64,000 bases of DNA from contig NC_080571.1 in NCBI RefSeq assembly GCF_030247185.1, positions 107,219,128 through 107,283,127 on the forward strand, given 5' to 3'. Positions 47,836 through 59,052 of the stretch are shown one piece after another (positions within the stretch are counted from its first letter, which is position 1; every line of letters begins with the position of its first letter). The position numbers and the translations under genes are program-made. The notes under the pieces are model-generated. The model was not told where the DNA came from. It saw only the letters and a list, made by a program, of their open reading frames with translations, and did no database searches. Source of the DNA: Malaya genurostris (lineage: Eukaryota; Arthropoda; Insecta; Diptera; Culicidae).

Positions 47836-48053
47836 TCAAAATCTGTGGTCAGCCAGTTCAGTCGCCTATTCGTTTCGCTCGGGACGTCAGAAAGGACATT
47901 GCGCTTCGACGCAATATAAAAAAGTGTTTCGCAAATAGCGTTAACTTTACTTCTACTTAGCAGTTCAAATTGGACAGTTTAAGTTTTTGCAGTAAGCAGT
48001 TCAATTTGAACTGCTCTGCACTGACGAGTCGAAGACGAAACGTAAAGAAGAAT
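47674..48053. repeat. Long inverted repeat (about 127-bp arms, 123-bp spacer)
   Basis: The left arm 47674-47800 (ATTCTTCACGTTTCGTCTTC ... GCTATTTGCGAAACAC) is the inverse of the right arm 47924-48053 (GTGTTTCGCAAATAGCG ... AAGACGAAACGTAAAGAAG), with few differences. The left arm lies inside the 47615-47835 element. The right arm contains the perfect palindrome AGCAGTTCAA-T-TTGAACTGCT at about 47995-48015. A related, single-orientation copy lies at 61504-61708. Confidence 0.85.
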
Positions 48054-48059
48054 AAATGA

Positions 48060-48830
48060 TAGCTGTTAAAATGCACAAGACATCGATCTGTATTTTTAAT
48101 AGGATTCTAAATGCTCAGTGATCAGAAAAATAATCCGAAAGTACTAGTTCTTCACGATGAACTCTCCGCTGGTTTTAAATCAGTTTTATTTCCAATAGCT
48201 TAACTAATTTATCTTCTATGATAAATATATCTACAATTGATCTGATTCTAGCAGATCAATCGACAACATTCAGGGTTTCAAATTGAGCAATGATTAGTTC
48301 AATTAGTTATATATTCTACCAGCTTAGAACTAATCGATTAAAATACTATCGAATGTAAACCCTGAAATTGTTTTGGGAAATATAGATATAGCCGTATATA
48401 ATTTAAATCATCACATCAATATGAACGTTCTTGTGATCCTACTATGGAATAGTTGAGGACCTTTAAAAGAAAATTAAACATAGATTCACTGAACAAATCA
48501 ATCCATTCTCTAAATCTTTCTAAGATTCTAAACTGGTCCTCAGAAACAACAGAAGCATCCAAATTATCCTTATTTTTAAAAATTAGCTTTCATTATGCTG
48601 TTATTGATAACAACTAAAAAAACTCTGATGCTTCCTGTTTGATTAAAAACTGCCTGCAAGCCTCTAAAAATCGTTGGACGAGACATGGGGTGTTGACCCA
48701 ATTTCCAATGGACAATAAGTTGTTTCAACACTTGTACTGAACATTTCGCTCAAAAACAAAATTGGGTATTGTCTCCTACTTTTCAATCGTTGAAAAAAAA
48801 TCATTATACTAACAACTGTTACTCATAGGT
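48060..48830. other. AT-rich non-coding sequence, nothing recognised
   Basis: No supported feature was found. Confidence 0.4.
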
Positions 48831-48961
48831 GAGCTAGTAATATTTTTCCCGGTTTTTCACTAAAATTCCCGATTTTTTCCCGGTTTTTTCCCGCTGAAAT
48901 CAAATTCCCGACTTTTTCCCGGTTATAACGATTTTTCCGGTCACTTGCCACCCTGGTGAAA

Positions 48962-49699
48962 TCATATTCTAGTGCTTAAAAGACTATTTTCCAATAAAAA
49001 AGTGAAGTTTTGAAGATTGTTTTATAAATACATTTTTTCCATTTTTGAAATAGTACTAACTAAATAGCATCAAATGTTGGTTTTAATGAAATATGTGTGC
49101 AGTTTATTTTTTAGGGTGCCGAATTGATTTTCTACTACTTTTTCTTTGAGAACATTCGCCTTTTTTTCAAAGCTAGTCTTGAGTCGGATTGGTCTCTAAA
49201 TTCGTGCTAAATAAATGATTTGTCATACTAAAAACGAGACCACCAACGAACTTTCATCATGATCGGAGTTTGTGAAGTCTGCTAGCTTGTTACTCATTTC
49301 TGGGATTGCTCAAATGCAAAACTCAAAGCACTTATGAATGAAGAGCGATAAATTGTTTCGTTTTTTAAGTGAATTTTATTTTCTTGCCTCTTATTTTATT
49401 GAACTCTGTCTATGTCATTTCATTTTTGGTGTTCCTTTTACCCCGAATGATTGATTGCACCCCAATCATGCACTCTAGTTTGGTATAGTAATTTTTATTC
49501 CGAAAAATTTACTAGATTATGCTAATCAGTACCGAGGCCATCATCGAAATAATTAATTCATTGGTGATAAGTTAGTGCTTTTAGTGTAGAACAACCATTC
49601 TAAATGATACAACCTACTTAGCCAAAAATATTTGAAGTCGTTGTTAGTACATTTTGTGAAAACATACAAATAAGTGACTATTTTCTGATGTTAAAAATA
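48962..49699. other. AT-rich non-coding sequence, nothing recognised
   Basis: No supported feature was found. Confidence 0.4.
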
Positions 49700-49812
49700 T
49701 ATAGAAGCTCTGAGGATGATCGAATAAACCTTCGAAACGTTGGTCGTTGACACTGAATAAATGTTTCGATGGGAAACAAACTGATCAAACAGTGGATAAC
49801 AAAAAAAAAAAA
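49700..49812 (+). repeat. Retroelement-like 3' end with hammerhead-like motif and A-tail
   Basis: CTGAGGA (49710-49716) and CGAAAC (49733-49738) have the spacing and wording of hammerhead core boxes (CUGANGA ... GAAA). The 3' strand of the would-be stem II (AACCTTC, 49727-49733) is intact, but its 5' partner (TGATCG) no longer pairs. A 12-A run (49801-49812) closes the segment, as at a retroelement 3' end. Hammerhead motifs are known in Penelope-like elements and related repeats. The assignment here is inference. Confidence 0.3.
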
Positions 49813-50173
49813 CGGGACGGTAAGATGATTTTTATTTGATTGTTAATAAAGCTTTTTTCTGGAGTTTTACAACGTGAATGTATTCGTTAAATTGAAGAAA
49901 TAATGAAAATCGAAATTTGACTAAACTCTTATCTCTCGATAACACATTATTTTTGTATTTTCTTATGAAGTTCGCATTCAGTGCAGTAAAAAAACGATGA
50001 TAAGACGATGGAAGAGTTCCGTCCATTGAAAATACAGGACAATCTAGTCTCTGGTGATTACATTCAAAAAAGGAACAACAAAACCAAAACTCCTAAGCGA
50101 AATGGAAAAGAAAATCGTGCAACCTTCAACTTCGAACGACAAAACAAAATAGAGCCAGAAATATCGATTCGAA
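49813..50173. other. AT-rich non-coding sequence, nothing recognised
   Basis: The left boundary of the transposon whose coding remnant starts at 50420 may lie in this stretch, but no terminal inverted repeat was found. Confidence 0.35.
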
Positions 50174-50419
50174 TCATTTTCACATAACAAAATTTTGACA
50201 GAATAATTATACACTTAATGAGTCGGCTACAATTTGGAATTATCTTTCTAGCAATTTAGAACTTCAAAGAATGGACAGAAAGACTGAAAACGATTTGTAT
50301 CATTTTCAGTCTATATTTTTCCGACTTTAACAAAAACTAAAATGAGTGTACAGCAAAACGGAACGAATATATTTGAAAGCGTCGAAGGAGATAAAATAAA
50401 TCTGGATAATTTCTTGGCA
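50174..50419 (-). mobile_element. 3' non-coding end of a DDE transposon, copy 1
   Basis: This block (AATCATTTTCACATAAC ... TGAGTGTACAGCAAAACGG) directly follows the stop codon of the transposase relic on the minus strand. It is repeated with few changes at 52580-52850, showing it is part of a mobile unit. Confidence 0.7.
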
Positions 50420-51090
50420 TTAACAATTAAATATGATTTCGGGCATATGGCCGCTCATTGTGGAGGTCCAATTTTCGTACACTTTTTCAAGCATTTCAGG
50501 GCGAATTTCAGCAATGACAGGTTGACGATTGGCTTTCCAAAGTTTATTCACATAAACCAATGACATCCCACAAGAAATAATCGAGAGATGTCTAACTACA
50601 CGAACGCGGAGGCAAATTCACCAGTCCATTTCTCGAAATAATGTTGTCGTTGAAATGTTCTTTCAAATAGTCGATTATTTCGGCGGCAGTATGACAAGTG
50701 GCACCATCCTGTTTAAACCACATTTCGGTTCCATCCATATCTTGAAGATTTGGCACCAAACATTCATTGATTATGGTTCTGTATAAGCTTCAATTCACGG
50801 TAACGTGTCGTACTTCCTCATTTTTAAAGAAATGAGGAGCGATGATTCCACCAGCCCATAGACCTCACCAAACAGTACATTTATCGGGATGCATCGGTAA
50901 TTTTTGAACGTCGTATGGATTATCTTTGCTCCAAATACGGCAATTCTGCTAGTTGACCTATCCGTTCGACCAAAAATGCGCCTAATCACTGAAGAGAATT
51001 TTGCGCTACAAACAGTTTTAATTGAACACCGATTTTGAAAAGAAATTTTCACGATTTGGAAGCGTTGTTCTGAAGTTCATGATATTTTGC
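50420..51090 (-). pseudogene. DDE_3-type transposase relic (Tc1/mariner-like, DUF4817-associated type)
   Basis: The minus strand reads KILFSD-stop-AHFW (first acidic motif, normally SDEAHF, about 50975-50993), QNCRIWSKDNPYDVQ, HPDKCTVW, WAGGIIAPHFFKNEEVRHVT, ECLVPNLQDMDGTEMWFKQD and GATCHTAAEIIDYLKE (second acidic motif QDGA), then NLPPRS ... SLDYFLWD (third). After one frameshift near 50560 come VYVNKLWKANRQPVIAEIRP and EMLEKVYENW, ending GHMPEIIFNC at the stop 50420. At least six in-frame stops interrupt an otherwise nearly indel-free frame. The N-terminal DNA-binding part is missing or decayed beyond about 51090. Confidence 0.8.
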
Positions 51091-51194
51091 CAAACAATAC
51101 TGAGTAGAGACGTCAAGTCTCATGGGTCTCGTTTGTTTCCGATACACAGTAAAATACAACCGAAACTAATGAGACCTATAAGACCCTTAGGATG

Positions 51195-51200
51195 TTATTA

Positions 51201-51247
<47 letters not shown>

Positions 51248-51252
51248 ATTAT
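51195..51252. repeat. (ATT)n microsatellite
   Basis: A TTA/ATT tract, nearly uninterrupted. Confidence 0.95.
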
Positions 51253-51253
51253 T

Positions 51254-51600
51254 GTCTTTAATTCCTGGTTTCTTATTAGGATGTCAGTTTATGAAAATCG
51301 GTTATATTAGAGTATTTGACTAATATTTCCAGTACTTACGGAACATGAATGCGGGGTCACCAACTAATCGGAGAAGTTTTGAGCTAAATTTAGAAGATTT
51401 TTTACGTTTTTGCATCGTCGCCTCATGTGACGGCTTGAAATTTTAATACTCGTCACTTTATAATTCCTGAACCGGAAATCGGATCTGTATCGAATTTAGG
51501 GATTTTTCCCTAACACACCCGAAGACTTCAACCGTCACTTCGAATTTCAATATTCATTCGTTTTGGTAAAGATCGCATACAATTCCCGAATTATGAATTA
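51254..51600 (+). repeat. Family A repeat fragment
   Basis: This contains CAGTTTATGAAAATCGGTTA, TTCCTGAACCGGAAATCGGA and GGAGAAGTTTTGAGCTAAAT, the last also found in the family A copy at 62660. It is truncated at both ends. Confidence 0.65.
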
Positions 51601-52510
51601 CATAGGAATTACTACAATTTTTAAAATACTCATTTTCGCATGACGATGGACACGGACTTTCAAAACCTGCTTTCGAGAAAAACGCGTTTAAAGTTTTTTG
51701 TCTATAAAATCGAAGGAAACAATTTATTACTACAAATCGAAGGAAACAATTTATTACAACAAGCCCGTACATTTTAAAAAAATCATATTTTTTCTTTTGT
51801 ATTTTGTTGTAATGAAACATTTAGAGAATGTTTTGTCAAATTTTCAAGTCAATCGAAGCAGAAATCCTGGGCCTGTGCGCCGAGCTCTTACTTCTTCGCA
51901 GTATGAGATAAGCAAAGATAAAGGTCCATAACTGTTCCGATAGGTTTGAAAATTTCACAGTATATTCTAGAAACATTTTACTATACGAAAATAAATGATT
52001 TTTCAAAAGTGTTAGACCCTACCCCTTTTTGAAAATCTTTTAAAATTCTATTTATTTAATTGTAAATTTCGTCGAAAATCGCTTGCCAGAGGTGGCACAC
52101 AAGTAAAAGCGATGCGGCAAAGATTAATTCGTTGGTTTTTCATTTGCGCCTAGTTAAAGAAAATGTACCGTATAAATTTGCCTATTTGTTCCACTAAATC
52201 CAATGCTTTGTAATCAATTAAGTCAACAGGAAATTAATCGGATCAATCTCGGAAGTTCAATTAGAAAAAAATTAAATTTCCAAAGAAATAATGTTATCCG
52301 TGATTTCAAATAGACAAAACTTTAGATATACCACTCTGGGTTGTCAAAACGGGTTGGACCATCTTTATTTTTCCTTTATTTGAAAACAATTCGATAAAAC
52401 GATCTTCGGCGAATTGACTTTCAGCAAAACGATTTCGGGATTGTTGCGTCGGAAAAATGACTTTGATCCTTCGAAATGTTATCGCTTTTTTCTTTCTATC
52501 TATTTTCACC
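51601..52510. other. AT-rich non-coding sequence with one short tandem repeat
   Basis: A 27-bp unit (AAATCGAAGGAAACAATTTA and seven more bases) occurs twice in tandem at 51707-51760. Otherwise nothing was recognised. Confidence 0.5.
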
Positions 52511-53900
52511 TTTCTCATATATAAAGGTTATGCAATCACTGTGAAAACCGACTTTTGAACCGAGGCCCGGAGGGTCAAGGAATCATTTTCACATAACGAA
52601 ATTTTGGCAGAATAATTATACACTTAATGAGTCTGCTACAATTTGGAATTATCTTTCCAGCATTTTAGAATTTCTAAGAATGGACAGAAAGACTGAAAAC
52701 GATTTGCGTCATTTTTAGTCTACAATTTTTTTTAGTTATCCGACTTTCAACAAAAACTAAAATGAGTGTACAGCAAAACGGAACGAATATATTTGAAGGC
52801 GCCGAAGGAGATAAAATAAATCTCGATAATTTCTTAGCATTTGACATTTAAGAATGAATTCGGACATATGGCCGCAACGACAAAGGTCACAAAGGTCATT
52901 CTGGAGTGTCATATACCATTCGACTCAGTTCGTCGAGTACGCAAAATGTCTGTATGTGTGTGTATGTATGTAACATTTTTTTTGCACTCACTTTTCTCGA
53001 GGATGGCTTTACCGATTTTCATGAAATTAGATTCAAATGAAAGGTCTTGTAACCCCATACAAAGTTCCTGAATTTTATTCGAATCTGACATCCGCTTCCA
53101 GAGTTATAGGGTGAAAAAATGAAAATAAGTGCACTAGCTTTTCTTAGAGACGGTTGAACCGATTTTCACACACTTAGATTCAAATGGAAGGCATAATTGC
53201 CCCATACAAAGTTCCTGAATTTTATTTGAATTTGACTCCCGGTTTCGGAATTACAGAGTGATTAGTGAAAAAATTCCTATTTCAATTTACTTCCTCACTT
53301 TCCTCTGGCGTAACCGCTTCAAATGAAAGGTATCATAGTCCCAAACAAAATTCCCAAATTTCATCAGGATCTAACTTCCGGTGCCGGAATTATAGTGTAA
53401 AATGTGTTAAAAATTTGATACCGTCACTTAAAGCGGTGAAACAAAAAACGTTAATCTATTTCTAATCTGGCCTCGGAGCTACTGGTAGGTATTATTAGTA
53501 GACAACCAAACAAATCGATTTCGGCTATCTTGGTTTCAGTTTTCCGATTCCGGAAGCACCGGAAATAGTGGTTATATATTTCAAAATGAATCTCACTCAC
53601 TTTTCTCAGCGATGGCTTGATCGATTTGCACAAACTCAGATTAAAATGAAAGGTCTTATAGTTCCATATTGAATTTCTGAATTTCATCCGGATCCGAATT
53701 CCGTTTTCGGAATTACAGGGTGAAGATTGTTAAAATATTAATACCGTCATTGAAAGCGGCGAAGGAAAAAGGTTTTTAAACTCGCCTCAAAAATATTCCA
53801 ATCGGTAGTCATTGTCAGTAGACGGCCAAACAAATTAATTTTGGCCTTCCTGGTTCCCTGTTTTCGATTACCGACCGAAAACTGTACGACCAGAAATTCT
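52511..53900 (-). repeat. Family A repeat, copy 3, interrupted by a transposon fragment
   Basis: In reverse orientation it starts CCTTTCTCATATATAAAGG, AATCACTGTGAAAACCGACT and GAGGCCCGGAGGGTC. It is then broken by 52580-52900 and resumes with GAGTGTCATATACCATTCGA and CAGTTCGTCGAGTACGCAAA. Monomers follow (GATTTTCATGAAATTAGA, TCCGGTGCCGGAATTATAGT and others) to about 53900. Confidence 0.75.
52580..52900 (-). mobile_element. 3' end of a DDE transposon, copy 2, nested in family A
   Basis: 52580-52875 repeats 50174-50460, including AAAATGAGTGTACAGCAAAA and the antisense of the transposase C-terminus (GGACATATGGCCGC). The rest of the transposon is absent. It interrupts family A between AGGGTC and GAGTGTCATA. 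No clear target-site duplication. Confidence 0.8.
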
Positions 53901-54229
53901 GGTGGGAAACTCTTACTTTAATATTATACTTTCTTAAGTATTCATTAGATGCTACTTCGTACGTTACTTTCAGAGAGGTTTCCTAGTAAAAATGTTTTTT
54001 CAGGTATGTCCGTAAAGGTAGAATTTTCAAAAATCGGAAATTCATTTTTCATTGCAAAAGGTCATGTATGATCCTAAAAATAATATTCCAAAAGATGAAA
54101 AGCGGGAAAAACTTCTAGACGTCTTAATTGCGAGTTTTACCGTGAGACTTCCGACTATTATACTCTGAGCGCCTTTTGTGTTCAGAACCACGTTTTTTGA
54201 GCTGGCCGGAAACATAAGTCAAGTAAATC
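53901..54229. other. AT-rich non-coding sequence, nothing recognised
   Basis: No supported feature was found. Confidence 0.4.
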
Positions 54230-54274
54230 TTGACCAATCGATTAAAAAATTTTACAGAATATTCTCGATAGTTA

Positions 54275-54447
54275 TCTCCACAGAGGTACGTAGGGGTTTT
54301 TGAATGTTTAATTTAATTTTTTTTATTAACATTTTTGTGATGAAAAAATACAGTTTTATTTTCAAACGGCTGCCATTTTACAAAAAAAAAACAAATAATT
54401 AAAAAACCCCTAGACAGTGTGCATAGAGGTACCTCTATGAACACTGT
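54275..54447. repeat. Foldback repeat with 34-bp palindrome
   Basis: A palindrome centred on GGTACC occupies 54414-54447 (each half ACAGTGTGCATAGAGGT or its complement, one mismatch per half). Outside it, TAGGGGTTTTT (54291-54301) and AAAAACCCCTA (about 54402-54412) are inverted, and CAGAGGTAC (54280-54288) repeats the palindrome core. Confidence 0.7.
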
Positions 54448-54460
54448 AATACGAAATCAG

Positions 54461-56259
54461 AAAATGTTTTGTTTTTTGTTCTAGATCGAAAATTGCGGGA
54501 GCTGAATTTCCGGTCATCAAAATGCAGCACTTTCACGTCAATGCCGCCAACCCGCCATTTTGTTTTTCAATTTTTAAAACTGATCATTTTTTTGTACTTA
54601 AATAAACATATTAGAAAGTGCTTTGTGCAAAATTAGGATTACTTCAATAATTCCCCTAAAATGTCCTTCTCTTTTTTTTCTACAGTGGTGTAACCCCTTA
54701 AGGAGAGTTTAAATATAGACTTAGAACAAAATTTTTCACATCTTTGTTGGTTTCTGTAATGTATTTCTAGCTCTGCTATCTAAATAGATTCTCAAGAACC
54801 TTCTGTCTGCAAAGTTCTTCAGAAAACTTCTAGGGTGTTTCGAGGGCTACTGATGTGAAATAGCTCTGTACTGCACCGCAATTTTTTTGCCATCTCCTGC
54901 TTCGAACATTCCATATTTAAGCCATGATTTCCGACTTCCGTCGTGCATTCTTTCGAGATCCTTTAAAACATAAAAATATAGATTCGGTTTTTTTGTTTTC
55001 AACCCTCAATCAGAAAACATGTGCCTTGAACCCTTTCACGACCATAAGATGTACAGGACGAAATATGTCAGTACAAGACAATATTTTAGCTATTGGGGGT
55101 GTAAATTAAGATAATATCACCAGAAAAACATAGCAGGGTGCATAAGTTTCTTATAATTTCATGAGAAATATTTTTCCCTATGATTATTAGAAATAAATAA
55201 AAGAAGAGTTGGGTTTATTATATCGTAATTAATTTTATTTCTTTAATTGCTTTAATTATCAGAATAGTAAAATAAATAGTTAGTTATAGCATTCTACGAA
55301 ACGATTTCATGTACTTGTGGATGTTGCACATAACACATTTATTATGTGTTCTATTTCTAAACGTCATTTTGCCCAAACTTTTTTAGTGCAATAAAGATTG
55401 ATAGTTCTTTTTACTTATTCGTTCAGAAACACATTTGCGGCCATGGAAATAAGTTTTTTTTAACATTCAGAAAAAAAATTCGAAGTAATAGTAATTGAAG
55501 AATCTATAACGATTTTTATAGAAGGGAAACATATTTTCCTGGAGCGCTAAGGGGTTAAATTGTCTTTCAAGATAAACTGGACGATAGCCTCGATTTCAGT
55601 GCTCAAGTGGACAACGTCGCATACTTTTACTGGTATGAAATGTAAGTTATCCGCAGGCAACTAACTTTCTATACTTTTTTTCGCGTTTAGTTAAAACTTA
55701 CGGGACTGACATTGTGATAGTCTGGCGTAGCTGTCATGGCCGTTTCTGGAATATATCTTGTTTAGAGAATAATATTTGAAGTATACGTGTAATGAGTAAT
55801 CGTATTTCAGTTATATAGATAAAGAATATATTTTTTTCTTAAAATTCGGTCTAAAGTTAATATAAATTCCACCGGATACCCATTCATAGAAATCAAAATT
55901 AGCCTTAAGTTAGAACTGCTATTGACATGCGCTTCAAAAGTGAGTATTGAAATGAAAATTTTTCAAAGGAAATAGCGGTTAGACCTTTCCGCCGCTATTA
56001 AAATAATTGTTTCCTTTCGAAATACATCAACGGGATCCATTCTAGTCTCTAGACGATTAATTTAAAATTTATTTCTGACGATTCGCTGTCGAAATAGTAT
56101 AATTTGATTTTGAGTTGAAATTAAAAAAAAAGGCAGATCTCCCTGGGGAATAAACAGTAATTAGAAGTACGTCCTGTCAATCTGTCTCGTCTTAATTTTT
56201 TCGAGCTAAACATAAAATGAACAACCCTTCTCCACACTTAAATTAATAACCAACAGCTG
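54461..56259. other. AT-rich non-coding sequence, nothing recognised
   Basis: No supported feature was found. Frame 54924-55109 is unassignable. Confidence 0.4.
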
Positions 56260-57960
56260 TATGATACATACTTTCATTCATTCGATCTACCCTCTCGTCT
56301 TCCTTTCTCTGTGTTTGTCTATCATAAAACATAAACGGTGCGGCATCGAACTCAATTCGAGGGCAGGATACAGAAAACGAAATTTTCGGTTCGTCCGACT
56401 ACCCAGCAATTTAGTATTACTTATGAATACATGTCAACGGTTTCCCCGTGGCATCATAATTCATCGGATGGTTCGTAGCACTTTACCGCACGAAATGACC
56501 CATCAATAACACTATCGGCGGTCAGATCTACGTTCTGCCCGAACTCATCACTCCACATTCCAGCTCATTCGTTTTACAACCACAATTTGCACCTTTGCAC
56601 CGGAGGCGTCGTGAACCGAAACAATATCCCATTTCACAAACCATTGCGGCGGCAGTTCAAACTGCCCGTTCAGCGATCCGCGAGTTCTAACATCATCAAT
56701 CATTCTCGAACGGCAACAGCATGCAATCGTGGTTAGCTCCGTATGGTTGTAGGTCAACATTTATATAAAGGAATGAATGGTTCCGCAGAAGAAGAAAACT
56801 ATACGATACGACAAACAAGACCCCTAAAAGTGTTTTCCTCCCGAAAACATCCGTTTACGGCGGCGCTTACCGTAAGCCGGGCAGACGCGGGAAGTTTTTC
56901 CGTTCGTAGTAACAATCGGTCGCAGCAATTTGATACATATTTACGCGCAGACCTACCAAGTGCCCTAAGAATAGAAGGATGGAATTCGAGAAACTTGCCA
57001 GAAGGGGGAAAAAAGTAGACTGTCTCTACTTCAGGGAACGATGAAGCGCATTTGTAAACACCACCCGATAATCATTTATCTTCGTCAATAAAATGCGCCT
57101 CGTTCCCGAACTATGAGAAGGCCTTCGGCGGTCTCTGTTCGGTATTGTGAACACAGGAGAAGACAGGGAGATGCAAGAAACGAGAATACCTCCAGGGGAG
57201 AAATAATTGAAGGGCGATATCTGCAGGCTTTACGGATACAAAAAAGGCAGATTAACTTGAAAGTTGACGTTCGGAGCGTTTTGACTTGGGTTTGTGTTTT
57301 GCCTTTTACTTCAATCTCGCTAGACTAGACAACACGAAATGCTGTTTCGGTCCCATGAAATACAAGCGATACCGAACCAATCAGTCCAACTGTGCCTAGC
57401 TAGCTCCAATTATCTGTGTGGATCTTGCCAAACAAAGGAACACCGCCGAAGAGCAGAGGATTTAGGTAAAAATTAGACACGCAATGCCGATAGAGAATTA
57501 TAAAATTTGATGTAAAAACGAAAATGAACGGCGTGGTAAATTCGTTCTTCGTCACTCTTTTGCTAGCCTATATCAGTAAGTGGCATAATTGTCGGAAGAA
57601 TGAATAAATAACAACCAGAAGATACACAACAGCTACTCAGAACATGAAGGGGTGAACATTGAAGAAACAAAAAAAAAACAAAAAAAAACAAATCAACACT
57701 CGAACCTCAACAGCAAAGTAAGCCCGAACGACCCCTTTTTTGGGGGATGAAGATGGTAACCGAAACACGAATGGTTCGTGAAATCCGGCTTGGTTAGAGG
57801 ATCAACGCACACATCTGGATCTAGTTTGCACCGTTTTGACACGGTAGTTTGGTTTTCAAGAATACAAATTCTTTGTTTCGCCTGAATAGCTGTGCTCCGC
57901 ATATGGTTGCCTGTTGTCACTACTCTGCTTGTTGTGAGTAGTAGTGGTGTCTACGTTGTA
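56260..57960. other. GC-richer stretch without recognisable gene
   Basis: It is free of the dispersed repeats, with scattered open frames on both strands (56261-56509, 56548-56760 minus, 56743-57018, 57113-57328), none with a known domain. A-rich runs at 57668-57691. A TATATAAA-like word occurs at 56761-56768. It could hold regulatory or untranslated sequence. Confidence 0.35.
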
Positions 57961-58758
57961 TGATGAGTGTGTTACTGTTTAAAAGTTGACGGGACATTTT
58001 TCTAGCACATTTGTCGCTTAATTGACTCCGAATGTGCGGTGAGCATTCGTCCGTAACACATCGTCATTTTTCAGAATCTTTGTGTAACAGAGCATTCCGA
58101 GAGAAGTTAGTGGCGGTGTTGATTATGTGTCATGAAGCAGCATTCCAAAATTAATTATATTTTAGTGTATCAAGGTGTAATTTAATACGACATGTGGTTT
58201 CTCATTTTAAGTATTTCTAAGAAAAAAAACTTATTTGTTTTGCATGAAATCTGAGAGGCAAACACATGCTCTACGTTAATGGATGTTGGAGTTGTTATTT
58301 TTGGGTTATCTGATTCACTTGAATCTGTTACCAAACATTTGTGTGTGAAGGGAAATAATTAGTTTATATGAAATTTTCAATCACTTATTAGAACATTCAG
58401 AATGTTTCAATGTAATCCAAAACGACTTTAGGATCACCAACCATCACACTACATCGCACGGAGATTATCGTTTAAATTGAAATGACTAAAAATTTGTCAC
58501 TCGCTTATATTTTGATGGTGCTTGGTTTTCATAAAAGTTTTGATTCCATTCGGAAAAATTCGGTTCAAATATCATGTTATTCATTCATCATGTAGCTTTA
58601 TTAAAAATAATTTGTACTTAAATACCGAACCTAGCAGTTCAATGCAGATGAAATTCAACTATGACCTATAAAAATAGTGGATATTCCTTTCGTGTCAAAC
58701 TCCATACAAAACTTGAAAAGGGTATCGCCTCAGAAATAATATCCCCCCATTAAAAAGA
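57961..58758. other. AT-rich non-coding sequence, nothing recognised
   Basis: No supported feature was found. Confidence 0.4.
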
Positions 58759-59052
58759 ATGGTTAAGAATAGAATCATTGGGTATTTGCTTCTTTATGTC
58801 GGGAAAGGCAACTATGGTAAGAGTTTTTACTCTTGTTTAGTTACCAGAATCTGGTGGGCTGAGTTTTACAAGGAGATTGATAGTAACTATTATCTTTTGC
58901 CGTACAGTTCCAGTCTTAAGCCCGTGTGGAATCCGGCGGAAAAAATAACCAAGAATAAATCCGCTGGGTTCCAGCTTCCATGTCGCAAAAGGCGACAATT
59001 GCAGCAGTTTCGCTGTTCCTATTTTCGATTATCAGATTCTTTCAATATTTGA
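58759..59052 (+). other. Unassigned open frame of 97 codons
   Basis: ATG to stop, beginning MVKNRIIGYLLLYVGKGNYG and ending in the basic segment FQLPCRKRRQLQQFRCSYFR. I recognise no domain, and it could be a retroelement 5' region or chance. No promoter or splice support. Confidence 0.2.

Larger units (their letters stand above)
44072..48955. mobile_element. Possible large element with CAGGGTGG / CCACCCTG ends
   Basis: CAGGGTGG at 44072-44079 and its inverse CCACCCTG at 48948-48955 bracket 4,884 bp. GTGAAA stands immediately outside each end (44066-44071 and 48956-48961). Both termini have the same style of TTTTTCCCGGTTTTTTCC-type sequence just inside (44085-44140 and 48840-48940). The interior is almost entirely other repeats. 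Either one element grew by nested insertions, or two unrelated relics of the same family lie in opposite orientation. A hAT-type element would need an 8-bp duplication, and only 6 bp is seen. Confidence 0.4.

Noticed and set aside
50342..50563. Plus-strand 73-codon frame beginning MSVQQNGTNIF
   Set aside because: It is antisense to the 3' end of the decayed transposase, whose minus-strand GHMPEIIF terminus is the meaningful reading. Its duplication at 52760 is due to the transposon copy.
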